Source: Streptomyces klenkii
GTDB lineage: Bacteria; Actinomycetota; Actinomycetes; Streptomycetales; Streptomycetaceae
DNA: 56,019 nucleotides
Direction of reading: 5' to 3'
Assembly (NCBI RefSeq): GCF_003626645.1
Contig: NZ_RBAM01000024.1
Span: 1-56,019, forward strand
Below, in pieces: positions 32,915-39,429 of this stretch. A program made the position numbers and the translations under genes. Numbering within the stretch: position 1 is the stretch's first letter; the number at the start of each line of letters is the position of its first letter. The notes under the pieces were generated by a model, which worked only from the letters and a program-made list of their open reading frames with translations, did not search any database and had not been told where the DNA came from.

Positions 32915-32940
32915 CGGGAGGTCTCTTCTCCGGGTGGTCA

Positions 32941-32977
32941 GAGCCCCGCTTTGGTGTGTCCAGCACCGGCGGGGCTC
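32941..32977 (+). terminator. Plus-strand terminator upstream of the DUF2637 gene
   Basis: GAGCCCCGC (32941-32949) with GCGGGGCTC (32969-32977), then GCCTTTTTC on the plus strand. It faces against the cassette and would stop antisense transcription entering the divergent region. Confidence 0.55.
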
Positions 32978-33016
32978 GCCTTTTTCGGTTGTCCGGGCAG
33001 GTGTCCGGGGGCTTGC

Positions 33017-33049
33017 AAGGGTACCCCTTCACGTGGGGGTGTGCACCCC
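33017..33049. promoter_or_regulatory. Two operator-like palindromes
   Basis: AAGGGTACCCCTT (33017-33029) and GGGGTGTGCACCCC (33036-33049) lie between the divergent starts at 32914 and 33074. Spaced about two helical turns apart centre to centre. Likely sites for the HTH protein encoded at 33074. Confidence 0.5.
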
Positions 33050-33073
33050 TACCGTCCGGGCGGGAGGTGCGGC

Positions 33074-33415
33074 ATGGCGGACACGGGCGAGGGGGGATGT
33101 CCGGGCGCGGCGGGGGCGGCGGAGGCAGTCCGGGCGGCGCTGCGGGCGGTGGAGGCGCTGCCGGACGCGGCGGACAGGGCGCACGCGGCGTCGATGCTGC
33201 TGCGGGAGTGGCCGGAGCTGCACCAGGAGCTACGGGAAGTGCGGCAGCAGGCGGTGCTGACGATGCGGGCGCGGGGGGCGTCGTGGGCGGAGATCGGGCG
33301 GGAGATCGGGACGTCCGGACAGCGTGCCGGGCAGATCGCGCGGGGTGAGGTGAAGCGGCCGGGGCTGTCCGGGCGGGGTCCGGACAGCCAGACGGCTAGC
33401 GACGGCGGGGAGTAG
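33074..33415 (+). CDS. HTH protein divergent from the spread cassette, 113 aa
   Basis: 113 residues: helical start (AEAVRAALRAVEALPDAADR), LLREWPELHQELREVRQQAV, then helix-turn-helix MRARGASWAEIGREIGTSGQ with RAGQIARGEV, a sigma-region-4-like motif. Lone plus-strand gene in a minus-strand block, GGGAGG eight bases upstream. Placed to act as local repressor of the membrane cassette, as KorSA-type proteins do on plasmids (inference). Confidence 0.75.
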   Translation: MADTGEGGCPGAAGAAEAVRAALRAVEALPDAADRAHAASMLLREWPELHQELREVRQQAVLTMRARGASWAEIGREIGTSGQRAGQIARGEVKRPGLSGRGPDSQTASDGGE

Positions 33416-33419
33416 GGCG

Positions 33420-34103
33420 TCAGGCCGCGGCGCGCCGCGCCGCCCATTCCCGCGCGGCGTCGGCGAGTTCGGCCGCGGTCCACAGCGAGCCGCACGCCAC
33501 GCACTCCCGGTACGTCTGCCAGTCCGCCTCAACCAGGGCCAGCGCGTCGCAGCGGGGGCACGGCGCCGGGACGGGGCGGGTGCGGGGCCGCACGCGGGTG
33601 ATGTCGCGGACGGCGCGCATCATCACCCGCAGCTCGCCGTGGAGTTCGGCGACCCACGGCTGGTCGGCGCACCACGGGAGGTGGGGTGTGAGCCACGCGC
33701 CGAGCTGCTCGGGCCCCGGCCGCCCGGCGGGGCCCCGGAGCCCGCGCTCCTCCGCGACGAGCCGGGCCCAGGCGGCGAGCGTCGCGGCGACGGGCAGCGG
33801 CCCGTGCTGGTCGGCGGCGGCCTGGCCGTAGGGGTCGCGGATGCCGTCTGCCGGTGCGGCGGGGCCTGCGAGGGAGAGGACGTCGAGCCGTCCGGGGATC
33901 GGCGCTTCGGCGTGGCCGGCGCGGCGGTTGACGAACTGGGCGGCGCGCTCGGGGTGCAGGGACGCGCGGAGCACCGTCATCTGGTTGGGGAGTTCTGCCA
34001 GCCAGCCGGTCATGCGGGCGAGGCAGGGGGTGCAGGCGTGGCGGGGGTCGGTGTCGCGCAACGTCCGGGGGTGGTCGGGCGGGCAGCAGGGGCAGGTGGT
34101 CAT
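33420..34103 (-). CDS. Zinc-ribbon protein, 227 aa
   Basis: 227 residues: MTTCPCCPPDHPRTL and CTPCLARMTGWLAELPNQM at the start, CPRCDALALVEADWQTYREC with CVACGSLWTAAEL at the end. Two four-Cys sites at the ends flank a helical middle. Such proteins recur in Streptomyces phage early regions; function unknown. Converges with the HTH gene 4 nt away. Confidence 0.7.
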   Translation of the reverse strand: MTTCPCCPPDHPRTLRDTDPRHACTPCLARMTGWLAELPNQMTVLRASLHPERAAQFVNRRAGHAEAPIPGRLDVLSLAGPAAPADGIRDPYGQAAADQHGPLPVAATLAAWARLVAEERGLRGPAGRPGPEQLGAWLTPHLPWCADQPWVAELHGELRVMMRAVRDITRVRPRTRPVPAPCPRCDALALVEADWQTYRECVACGSLWTAAELADAAREWAARRAAA

Positions 34104-34137
34104 GTGGTGCTCCGGGTGTGCGGGCGCGGGCGGGGTG

Positions 34138-34166
34138 GGGGCGCCCGGGTGGGGGCCGGGCGCCCC
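34138..34166 (-). terminator. Hairpin
   Basis: GGGGCGCCCGG (34138-34148) pairs perfectly with CCGGGCGCCCC (34156-34166) around 7 nt, between the 112-residue gene and the zinc-ribbon gene. Confidence 0.6.
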
Positions 34167-34171
34167 GGGGG

Positions 34172-34510
34172 CTAGTGGCTGATGTGGACCGTGGCGTTGG
34201 GGTGGGCGAGGCACGCGTCACGCAGCCGCCGCAGGTAGTTGAGGGCTCCGTCGTAGTCGCCCCAGCCGTTGGGCGGATTCATCGCCTCGTACTTCGCGGG
34301 GTCGGATTCCATGGCGGCGACGGCACGGGTGAGGGCGTCGATGCAGTCCCTGGCGGTCCGGTCCTTGAGGTCGGCGAGCCGGTGGCCGAGCGCGTCGACC
34401 CACATGCGTCCGACGTTGCTCGTGTAGTTGCCGATGTCGGCGAGTTCGATCTCGACGGGTTCTGGGCCGCCGGTGTCGACCTTCATCCACAGGCTGATGT
34501 CGTAGCTCAC
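34172..34510 (-). CDS. Hypothetical protein, 112 aa
   Basis: 112 residues from GTG 34510 (GTGA overlap with the previous stop): SYDISLWMKVDTGGPEPVEI, ADIGNYTSNVGRMWVDAL, NPPNGWGDYDGALNYLRRLR. The NPPNGWGDYDGALNYL element is well conserved in many phage small proteins with no assigned role. Confidence 0.7.
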   Translation of the reverse strand: MSYDISLWMKVDTGGPEPVEIELADIGNYTSNVGRMWVDALGHRLADLKDRTARDCIDALTRAVAAMESDPAKYEAMNPPNGWGDYDGALNYLRRLRDACLAHPNATVHISH

Positions 34511-35148
34511 GAGCGGGGCTCCTTCGGGGCGGGTCCGGCGCCGTCGGCCCATTCGACGTGCGGGTTGGCGCAGAGGCTGAGGCAGTGGGCGTCGTGGTCC
34601 CCGGCGGGGGCGTCTGCGGGGCGCGGGGGCTGGCAGTCACAGTCAGGGACGGTGGCGAGGGCTTCGTCCCGCTCCCTGGGTGTGATGAGACTGGGGTCGA
34701 TGTCGTCGCCGAGCCACGCGAGGAACGACAGCAGCGCGTTGGAGGTGATCGTGATGTCGTTGCGCTGGAGGCGGGTGAACACGGCACCCGTGGTGCACCC
34801 GGCCTCGCGGGCCACGGCGCGCCAGGACATGCCGCGCCGCCGGCGCTGAGCGTCCAGCCGGGCCCACAGGCCGGGCCCGTTGAGGCGGTAGCCGCCGGGT
34901 GGCAGTACCGGGTCGGGGGCGGCCTCGTCATCCCAGATGATGCGGGTGTGGCCGCCGTGCCCGTGCTTGCGCTCCGCACTGGCTACGCCCTTGTCCCAGA
35001 ACGCGATGCTGGTGTCCTCGTCGGCGCACCAGCGGACGGAGGCGGTGCCGTCGGGCCACATGACGCCGTGAGCGACGATCCCAGTCCTGGAAGCGCCGGT
35101 TACGTCGTGGTCGCGCTGGAGGTGGAAGCGGCGGGGCAGCGTGCTCAT
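34507..35148 (-). CDS. HTH-containing protein, 213 aa
   Basis: 213 residues: beta-rich first half (GVMWPDGTASVRWCADEDTS), then helix-turn-helix LDAQRRRRGMSWRAVAREAG with VFTRLQRNDITITSNALL, an XRE-like pattern ending in LAWLGDDIDPSLIT, and a Cys/Pro-rich tail. ATGA coupling upstream. Probably a DNA-binding regulator. Confidence 0.65.
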   Translation of the reverse strand: MSTLPRRFHLQRDHDVTGASRTGIVAHGVMWPDGTASVRWCADEDTSIAFWDKGVASAERKHGHGGHTRIIWDDEAAPDPVLPPGGYRLNGPGLWARLDAQRRRRGMSWRAVAREAGCTTGAVFTRLQRNDITITSNALLSFLAWLGDDIDPSLITPRERDEALATVPDCDCQPPRPADAPAGDHDAHCLSLCANPHVEWADGAGPAPKEPRS

Positions 35149-35468
35149 GAGCGGGTCTCCCCGCGACCGCAGTGGGGGCAGCCCGACGTGTCCGTGGAGT
35201 CTTCCGGCCAGTGCCAACTGCCCCCGCGGGTACGGGATTCGTCCTGCCAGAGCTGCGTGTCGAAGAACAGGCCGCTTGGGTTGAGCACGGCCAGGGAGAC
35301 ACGGCAGCGCTGATCCTCGTCCCAGTTCTCGATCTCCGCCTGAGCGGCATCGTTCCCCTCAAGGGGAACGACCTCGGTGACGATCGCCGCCCTGCACTGC
35401 GAGGTGTATTCGCCGCCGGGGGTGCCGTAGCTGAGGTAGTGGACGATCTGTCCGACCTTGGGATTCAT
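35145..35468 (-). CDS. Hypothetical protein, 107 aa
   Basis: 107 residues: VGQIVHYLSYGTPGGEYTSQ, then CRVSLAVLNPSGLFFD and a C-terminal CPHCGRGE. Similar beta-barrel-like small proteins with GQIVHYVSYG starts are common in actinophages and their role is unknown. ATGA coupling on both sides. Confidence 0.7.
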   Translation of the reverse strand: MNPKVGQIVHYLSYGTPGGEYTSQCRAAIVTEVVPLEGNDAAQAEIENWDEDQRCRVSLAVLNPSGLFFDTQLWQDESRTRGGSWHWPEDSTDTSGCPHCGRGETRS

Positions 35469-35851
35469 GAGGGGTCTCCCTGCTCGCCGGTGAAGGCGTT
35501 GGTGTCGATGAGGTGTTGGAGTCTGGCAGTGAAGCGGGCGCCGAACTCGGGGCCCATGCGGTGGGCGAGGGCGAAGAGTTCGGTGATGAGGGCGGCGGCG
35601 CCGTCCTCGTTGATGAGGTAGAGGTTCCTGGCGCGGTCCGGGCGTTGCGCGATGCGGCCTTCGAGGAGGACGGCGAGCGCTGGGGTGCCGTTGGCGGTTT
35701 CGACTTCGGCGACGGTGGAGGCGTCGAGGAGGACGGCGTTGGTGGTGTCGATGATCACGGCGTTGCGGTCGTGGGGTCCGCCGGGGCCGGCGATGTCGCC
35801 GCCGGACTGACGCGGGTCGGTCGCCCGGGGGCGGCGCTTCTTGCTGCTCAT
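35465..35851 (-). CDS. Hypothetical protein, 128 aa
   Basis: 128 residues: basic start (SSKKRRPRATDPRQ), AVLLDASTVAEVETANGTPA and ALAHRMGPEFGARFTARLQH. Not recognised. Its ATG overlaps the preceding stop. Confidence 0.6.
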   Translation of the reverse strand: MSSKKRRPRATDPRQSGGDIAGPGGPHDRNAVIIDTTNAVLLDASTVAEVETANGTPALAVLLEGRIAQRPDRARNLYLINEDGAAALITELFALAHRMGPEFGARFTARLQHLIDTNAFTGEQGDPS

Positions 35852-36462
35852 CGGGGGGACTCCTTCGTGCTGGGCTCGGCGGGTGCTCCGTCGAGGAGTT
35901 GGCGGATGTGCTGGCGGGTGCGGGGCCCGTCGTCGTCGCTGGTCTCGGCGTAGTCGCGGACGCGGGCGAGCGTGGCTTGGGCGGCGTGGTGCTCCTGCCA
36001 GGCGCGCGCCGCCTGCGCCTCGACGTGGGCGGTGCCGGCTTCGAGCGTGGCGGCCAGGGCCCCGCGGCGGCGGGCGGATCGCCACGCTGCGCGCATCCGG
36101 GCGAGCGCGGTCTCGGCCTCCTCGGCGCGGCGCGCGAGGTGCGTCTCGACCACGGGCAGCATGCCGGCGGCGACGACCACGTGCAGCGGGTGTCCTTCCG
36201 TGCCGGGGACTTCGGCGTCCCACGCGGTGATGGCGTCCTCGGCCGCCTTGGTGATCTCCTCGCGCAGCCCGCCGGGCGCGGCCGTCGTCGGCGCGTAGTC
36301 GCACGCCGTGTTGCAGGCGTGGCACCACGGCCCTCCGGCGATGGTGGGGCTGTACCGCTCACGCTGGTCGGCGCGCCCGTCGTGGTCGCGGCGGGGGTGT
36401 CGGCAGTGGGCGCAGCGCGGCGCCGCGTCCGGCGGGACGGGTGCGGAGTGGGTGTCGGTCAC
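35848..36462 (-). CDS. Cys-rich helical protein, 204 aa
   Basis: 204 residues from GTG 36462. Starts with CAHCRHPRRDHDG and CHACNTACDYAP (zinc binding), then long Ala/Glu/Arg helices (EEITKAAEDAITAWDAEVPG; THLARRAEEAETALARMRAA) likely coiled coil. Unknown function; GTGA overlap with a tiny upstream ORF. Confidence 0.65.
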   Translation of the reverse strand: MTDTHSAPVPPDAAPRCAHCRHPRRDHDGRADQRERYSPTIAGGPWCHACNTACDYAPTTAAPGGLREEITKAAEDAITAWDAEVPGTEGHPLHVVVAAGMLPVVETHLARRAEEAETALARMRAAWRSARRRGALAATLEAGTAHVEAQAARAWQEHHAAQATLARVRDYAETSDDDGPRTRQHIRQLLDGAPAEPSTKESPR

Positions 36463-36566
36463 TGGGGCTCCCGGGTGTTGAGGATCTGGCGGGCAACGGG
36501 CGTGCAGGTGCTCGGCGGCGGCGAGGTCGGAGACCCTGCGGGCGATGGCTCGGGGTGGTGGGTCAC
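36459..36566 (-). CDS. Possible 35-aa ORF
   Basis: GTG 36566 overlaps the preceding stop and its own stop overlaps the next GTG. 35 residues, Pro/Ser/Thr-rich, ending VARQILNTREPQ. Supported only by GTGA overlaps at both ends. Confidence 0.4.
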   Translation of the reverse strand: MTHHPEPSPAGSPTSPPPSTCTPVARQILNTREPQ

Positions 36567-36793
36567 GGCGTCTCCAGGGCGTAGCCGGTGTGGCGGGGCT
36601 GGCCGTCCGGGGTGTGCGGGGTGGGGTGGAGGAGGTCGGTCCACATGACGCGGCGCCGCGCCGGGCCCTGGGCGGTGAGCGTGACGACGGTGGCGCGCAG
36701 CCCGTGGACGGCTTCGACGCGGATCCGGCGACCCCCGTCGCGCGGGTCACACGCCACGTACACCTGGCCGGGGCGAACCTCGTGGGCGGTCAC
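36563..36793 (-). CDS. Hypothetical protein, 76 aa
   Basis: 76 residues: MTAHEVRPGQVYVACDPRD, RRIRVEAVHGLRATVVTL and RRVMWTDLLHPT. A small SH3-like beta barrel is plausible (RPGQVY and RRIRVE strands). Conserved type in actinophages, role unknown. Confidence 0.7.
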   Translation of the reverse strand: MTAHEVRPGQVYVACDPRDGGRRIRVEAVHGLRATVVTLTAQGPARRRVMWTDLLHPTPHTPDGQPRHTGYALETP

Positions 36794-37035
36794 GGGGTCT
36801 CCTTGCGGTTGGTGGTCTGCTGGCTGATGGGGTTGGGGCGGGCCGCGCAGGCCGCGCAGAACGGCAGCCCCGCGCCGTCACCGACTGCGGCGCCCCCCTT
36901 TCGGCACGGCGTCGTCACCCTGGAGCTGCCTGCGCGGGTGGGGCGGGCGTAGTGCCGGACGCGCCCGCCGGAGAGCTGCACCAGCAGCGGGTATTGGGCG
37001 GCGTCGTTCCAGGTGAAGCGGGTCAGGTCAGGCAC
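36790..37035 (-). CDS. Hypothetical protein, 81 aa
   Basis: 81 residues from GTG 37035: DLTRFTWNDAAQYPLLVQLS, RVRHYARPTR, C-terminal FCAACAARPN. One C-x-x-C. Start overlaps the previous stop by 8 nt (GTGCCTGA). Confidence 0.6.
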   Translation of the reverse strand: MPDLTRFTWNDAAQYPLLVQLSGGRVRHYARPTRAGSSRVTTPCRKGGAAVGDGAGLPFCAACAARPNPISQQTTNRKETP

Positions 37036-37282
37036 GGGGCGGCTCCTCGATGGCGGGGATGGTGGCCTCGGAGGACCACCAGACGGTGCGGGTTTCGGGG
37101 TTGTCGGGGCCGGGCCGGCGGGCGAAGTCTTCGGTGGTCCGCACCCGGTACTCCCAGACGCCGAGATGCGGCAGGGGCTTGACGGCGGTGATGGTGGCGG
37201 TGCCCCGGCGGGCGGCGGGCCACTGCTGGCCGTAGTGCCGCACGCGGGTGCCGACGGGGAGGGGGTGGGGGCGGTCAGGCAC
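37028..37282 (-). CDS. Hypothetical protein, 84 aa
   Basis: 84 residues from GTG 37282: LPVGTRVRHYGQQWPAARRG, ITAVKPLPHLGVWEYRVRT, VWWSSEATIPAIE. Looks like a small beta-barrel of the KOW/SH3 kind. Overlap GTGCCTGA with the upstream gene. Confidence 0.65.
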   Translation of the reverse strand: MPDRPHPLPVGTRVRHYGQQWPAARRGTATITAVKPLPHLGVWEYRVRTTEDFARRPGPDNPETRTVWWSSEATIPAIEEPPRA

Positions 37283-37709
37283 GGCGGGTCTCCTCGGTCT
37301 CGTCGCCCAGCACGGCGAGGAGGTGTTCCTCCCACAGGCCCCGGGCAGCGCCGTGCCAGCGGCGCCCGGTCGCCGACCACCGGCACGCGCACACCACGTG
37401 CAGGGCCCCGTCGTGCGCCCGCGCGGTGTGCGTCACGTGCGCCGTGATCAGGTCGGCGTGGTCGGGGCAGCCGTAGTCGGGGCCGGGCAGCAGGCCGGAG
37501 AACAGGCGCCACCCGTCGCCGGACCATTCGGGCCGGGCGGGCGCCTTGCCTTCGAGGCGGGCGCCGACGTCGAACTGGCGGCGGCAGCCCGGCATGAGGC
37601 AGTCGCGCAGGTTGATGCGGGCCTCGGCGCGCAGCCGGTCCCGTTCGTCGTACAGGGCGGTCAGCACGTCGTCGGTGATGGCGCTGGCGGGCAGGCGGAT
37701 GGTGATCAT
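37275..37709 (-). CDS. Hypothetical protein, 144 aa
   Basis: 144 residues: MITIRLPASAITDDVLTAL, EARINLRDCLMPGCRRQFDV, YGCPDHADLITAHVTHTAR and a C-terminal VCACRWSATGRRW. Two Cys pairs plus CPDH suggest zinc binding. Unknown function. Confidence 0.65.
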   Translation of the reverse strand: MITIRLPASAITDDVLTALYDERDRLRAEARINLRDCLMPGCRRQFDVGARLEGKAPARPEWSGDGWRLFSGLLPGPDYGCPDHADLITAHVTHTARAHDGALHVVCACRWSATGRRWHGAARGLWEEHLLAVLGDETEETRRA

Positions 37710-37936
37710 CGGCGGGTCTCCTTGCGGGCGACGGCGAGACAGTCGGGGCACCACCGCTGGCCGGGCTCGTCCAGGTCCAGCGGCACGTCCTTGGCGGACC
37801 ACGGCATGACCAGCCCTTCCGTGTCGCTGCACGCGATCGGCTGGAAGTCGGCGACCGCGCGTCCGCCCGGCTTGTGCCAGATGAGGTTGTCGGGGCCGCG
37901 CCCGTAGTTGGGCACGCGCTCAGGGACGGCTCGCAT
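37706..37936 (-). CDS. Hypothetical protein, 76 aa
   Basis: 76 residues from ATG 37936: VPNYGRGPDNLIWHKPGGRA, SDTEGLVMPWSAKDVP, CPDCLAVARKE. Short zinc-ribbon-like protein. Stop overlaps the next ATG. Confidence 0.6.
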   Translation of the reverse strand: MRAVPERVPNYGRGPDNLIWHKPGGRAVADFQPIACSDTEGLVMPWSAKDVPLDLDEPGQRWCPDCLAVARKETRR

Positions 37937-38160
37937 CAGAAGGTCTCCTCGTGGCAGGGCTGGCATGGGTGGTTGGTGGCGCGGCGGTTGCGGTTGCGAC
38001 GTGCTGCACGCTTGGCTGCGCGGCGTGCGGCCCGGTTCGCGCGGGGCGGCTCGGCGCCGTCCGGGACGTACTCCTCGCTGCCGAGGACGAGTTCCGTCTC
38101 CCAGGTGACGCCCGGCGTGCCGGGACGCTCACCACGCGGCGTGCTGGACGGGGCGGTCAC
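37936..38160 (-). CDS. Basic small protein, 74 aa
   Basis: 74 residues from GTG 38160: VTWETELVLGSEEYVPDGAE, then an Ala/Arg-rich basic tract (RAARRAAKRAARRNRNRR) and CQPCHEETF. Likely nucleic-acid-binding by charge. Coupled by GTGA to the DUF4326 gene. Confidence 0.6.
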   Translation of the reverse strand: MTAPSSTPRGERPGTPGVTWETELVLGSEEYVPDGAEPPRANRAARRAAKRAARRNRNRRATNHPCQPCHEETF

Positions 38161-38543
38161 GACGAGGCCTCCGCCGGGCTGTTGCTGATTTGCAGCAGCA
38201 CCGCCGCGTGGCAGTGGTCGGGTTCGCCCTCGGCCGGTACGGCGCACCAGCACGCAAGGTCCCGCCCGGCCAGGGCGCGGCGGGCGGCGGCCAGCAGGTC
38301 GGCCTGCTCGGGCTCGCGGATCCAGACGCGGAACTCGGCGACCGCCCAGTCGCGGGCGTTCGCGTCGTCCGCGAAGCCGAACAGCTCGGACCCGTCGGGG
38401 CAGTGGACGACCGGTCCCCGGCGGTCGTGGCTGATGCGGAACGGGTTGCCCCAGCGGGTCGGGCGCCCGACGTACCGGGCTCCGTCGGGGATGCCGGGTT
38501 GTCCGGCCTTGCGGGTCCGCTGCACACGGCGGGGGGCGGTCAC
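38157..38543 (-). CDS. DUF4326-type protein
   Basis: 128 residues with GARYVGRPTRWGNPFRI near the start, FRVWIREPEQADLLAAARRA and LACWCAVPAEGEPDHCHAAV at the end. The VGRP-x-x-x-GNPF start and the CWC...CHA end mark DUF4326, found in many phages. Function unknown. Confidence 0.8.
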   Translation of the reverse strand: MTAPRRVQRTRKAGQPGIPDGARYVGRPTRWGNPFRISHDRRGPVVHCPDGSELFGFADDANARDWAVAEFRVWIREPEQADLLAAARRALAGRDLACWCAVPAEGEPDHCHAAVLLQISNSPAEASS

Positions 38544-38962
38544 TGGGGCACATCCAGCAGCGTGACGGGCACCGCGCCGGGACCGGTGGACCAGTCGAAG
38601 CACCAATCGGCGTCCGTGTCCTCGCCGAGCGCCGGGTCAGGGTCACGAAGCACGACCCACTCCTGCCGCACGGTGCCGTCCACGGGGGCCTCGTAGCCGC
38701 ACCACCGGGCGTGCGCCAGGCATGCGGCGATAGCGCGGCGGGTGTGGCCGAGGGCCAGGATGCGGTCGCCGTCCCCAGCCGCGGCGGTGGCCACTCCGTA
38801 GTGGGTGGCTTCAGAGGTGGCGACGAAGCGCTGTGCGCCCGTCTGCGGCCCGTTCAGACCCCCCGGTCGCTCCCCGGTGCCGGGAACGGGGGGTTCGGCG
38901 CTCTCAGAGGCGCACAGCGGCGCTCCCGGGCCCTGAGTCGGGTAGTCGGTTCCTCGGGTCAT
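38540..38962 (-). CDS. Hypothetical protein, 140 aa
   Basis: 140 residues: a Gly/Pro-rich first third, then ATHYGVATAAAGDGDRILAL, RRAIAACLAHARWCGYEAPV, QEWVVLRDPDPALGEDTDAD. Not recognised. ATG 38962 shares a base with the previous stop. Confidence 0.6.
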   Translation of the reverse strand: MTRGTDYPTQGPGAPLCASESAEPPVPGTGERPGGLNGPQTGAQRFVATSEATHYGVATAAAGDGDRILALGHTRRAIAACLAHARWCGYEAPVDGTVRQEWVVLRDPDPALGEDTDADWCFDWSTGPGAVPVTLLDVPQ

Positions 38963-39108
38963 CAGTTCTCAGTCCCTTCAGTGTCGGTTTGGGGGGATTC
39001 CAGGCCGAGTTGGACGGCCGCCAGCGCGACCGCGCGGACGTGGAGGTCGTCGGCGATCCGCTGCTGCTCCGGAGTGAGCACGGGGCGCCCCGCGCGGCGG
39101 GCGGCCAT
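38962..39108 (-). CDS. Hypothetical protein, 48 aa
   Basis: 48 residues from ATG 39108: AGRPVLTPEQQRIADDLHVR, AVALAAVQLGLESPQ. Amphipathic helices, no Cys. TGATG-type overlaps at both ends. Confidence 0.5.
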   Translation of the reverse strand: MAARRAGRPVLTPEQQRIADDLHVRAVALAAVQLGLESPQTDTEGTEN

Positions 39109-39353
39109 CACGCCCCACCCCCAGCGGCGGCGTGCTGGCACGGCCACGCCACGACGGCCACGAACTCGCCGTCGCCGGTCTGCGTGGAGCACCCGGCGCA
39201 GACCTCCTCGACGCGGATGTGGGAGCAGCGCTCCACGCCCGGGTCGTCGTGGCCGTCCTCGGTGGCGTACTCCTCGCACTCGCGCTCCAGGCACTCCACG
39301 GGCCCGGCGAAGATGAGCAGCGGCGCGTGCGTCACGGTGGTGGTGTCGGTCAT
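39108..39353 (-). CDS. Cys-rich small protein, 81 aa
   Basis: 81 residues: PLLIFAGPVECLERECEEY, CSHIRVEEVCAGCSTQTGDG, AWPCQHAAAG. Six or so Cys with His suggest a zinc finger. Follows the methyltransferase across a strong hairpin. Confidence 0.6.
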   Translation of the reverse strand: MTDTTTVTHAPLLIFAGPVECLERECEEYATEDGHDDPGVERCSHIRVEEVCAGCSTQTGDGEFVAVVAWPCQHAAAGGGA

Positions 39354-39390
39354 GTGGCCCTCCAGGGCGGTGTCGTGGTTCGGTTGGCGG

Positions 39391-39419
39391 GTGCCGCCCC
39401 GTTCGACCCGGGGCGGCAC
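39391..39419 (-). terminator. Hairpin after the methyltransferase gene
   Basis: GTGCCGCCCCG (39391-39401) pairs perfectly with CGGGGCGGCAC (39409-39419) around 7 nt, 10 nt past the methyltransferase stop. Confidence 0.65.
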
Positions 39420-39429
39420 ACCAGCGGGG

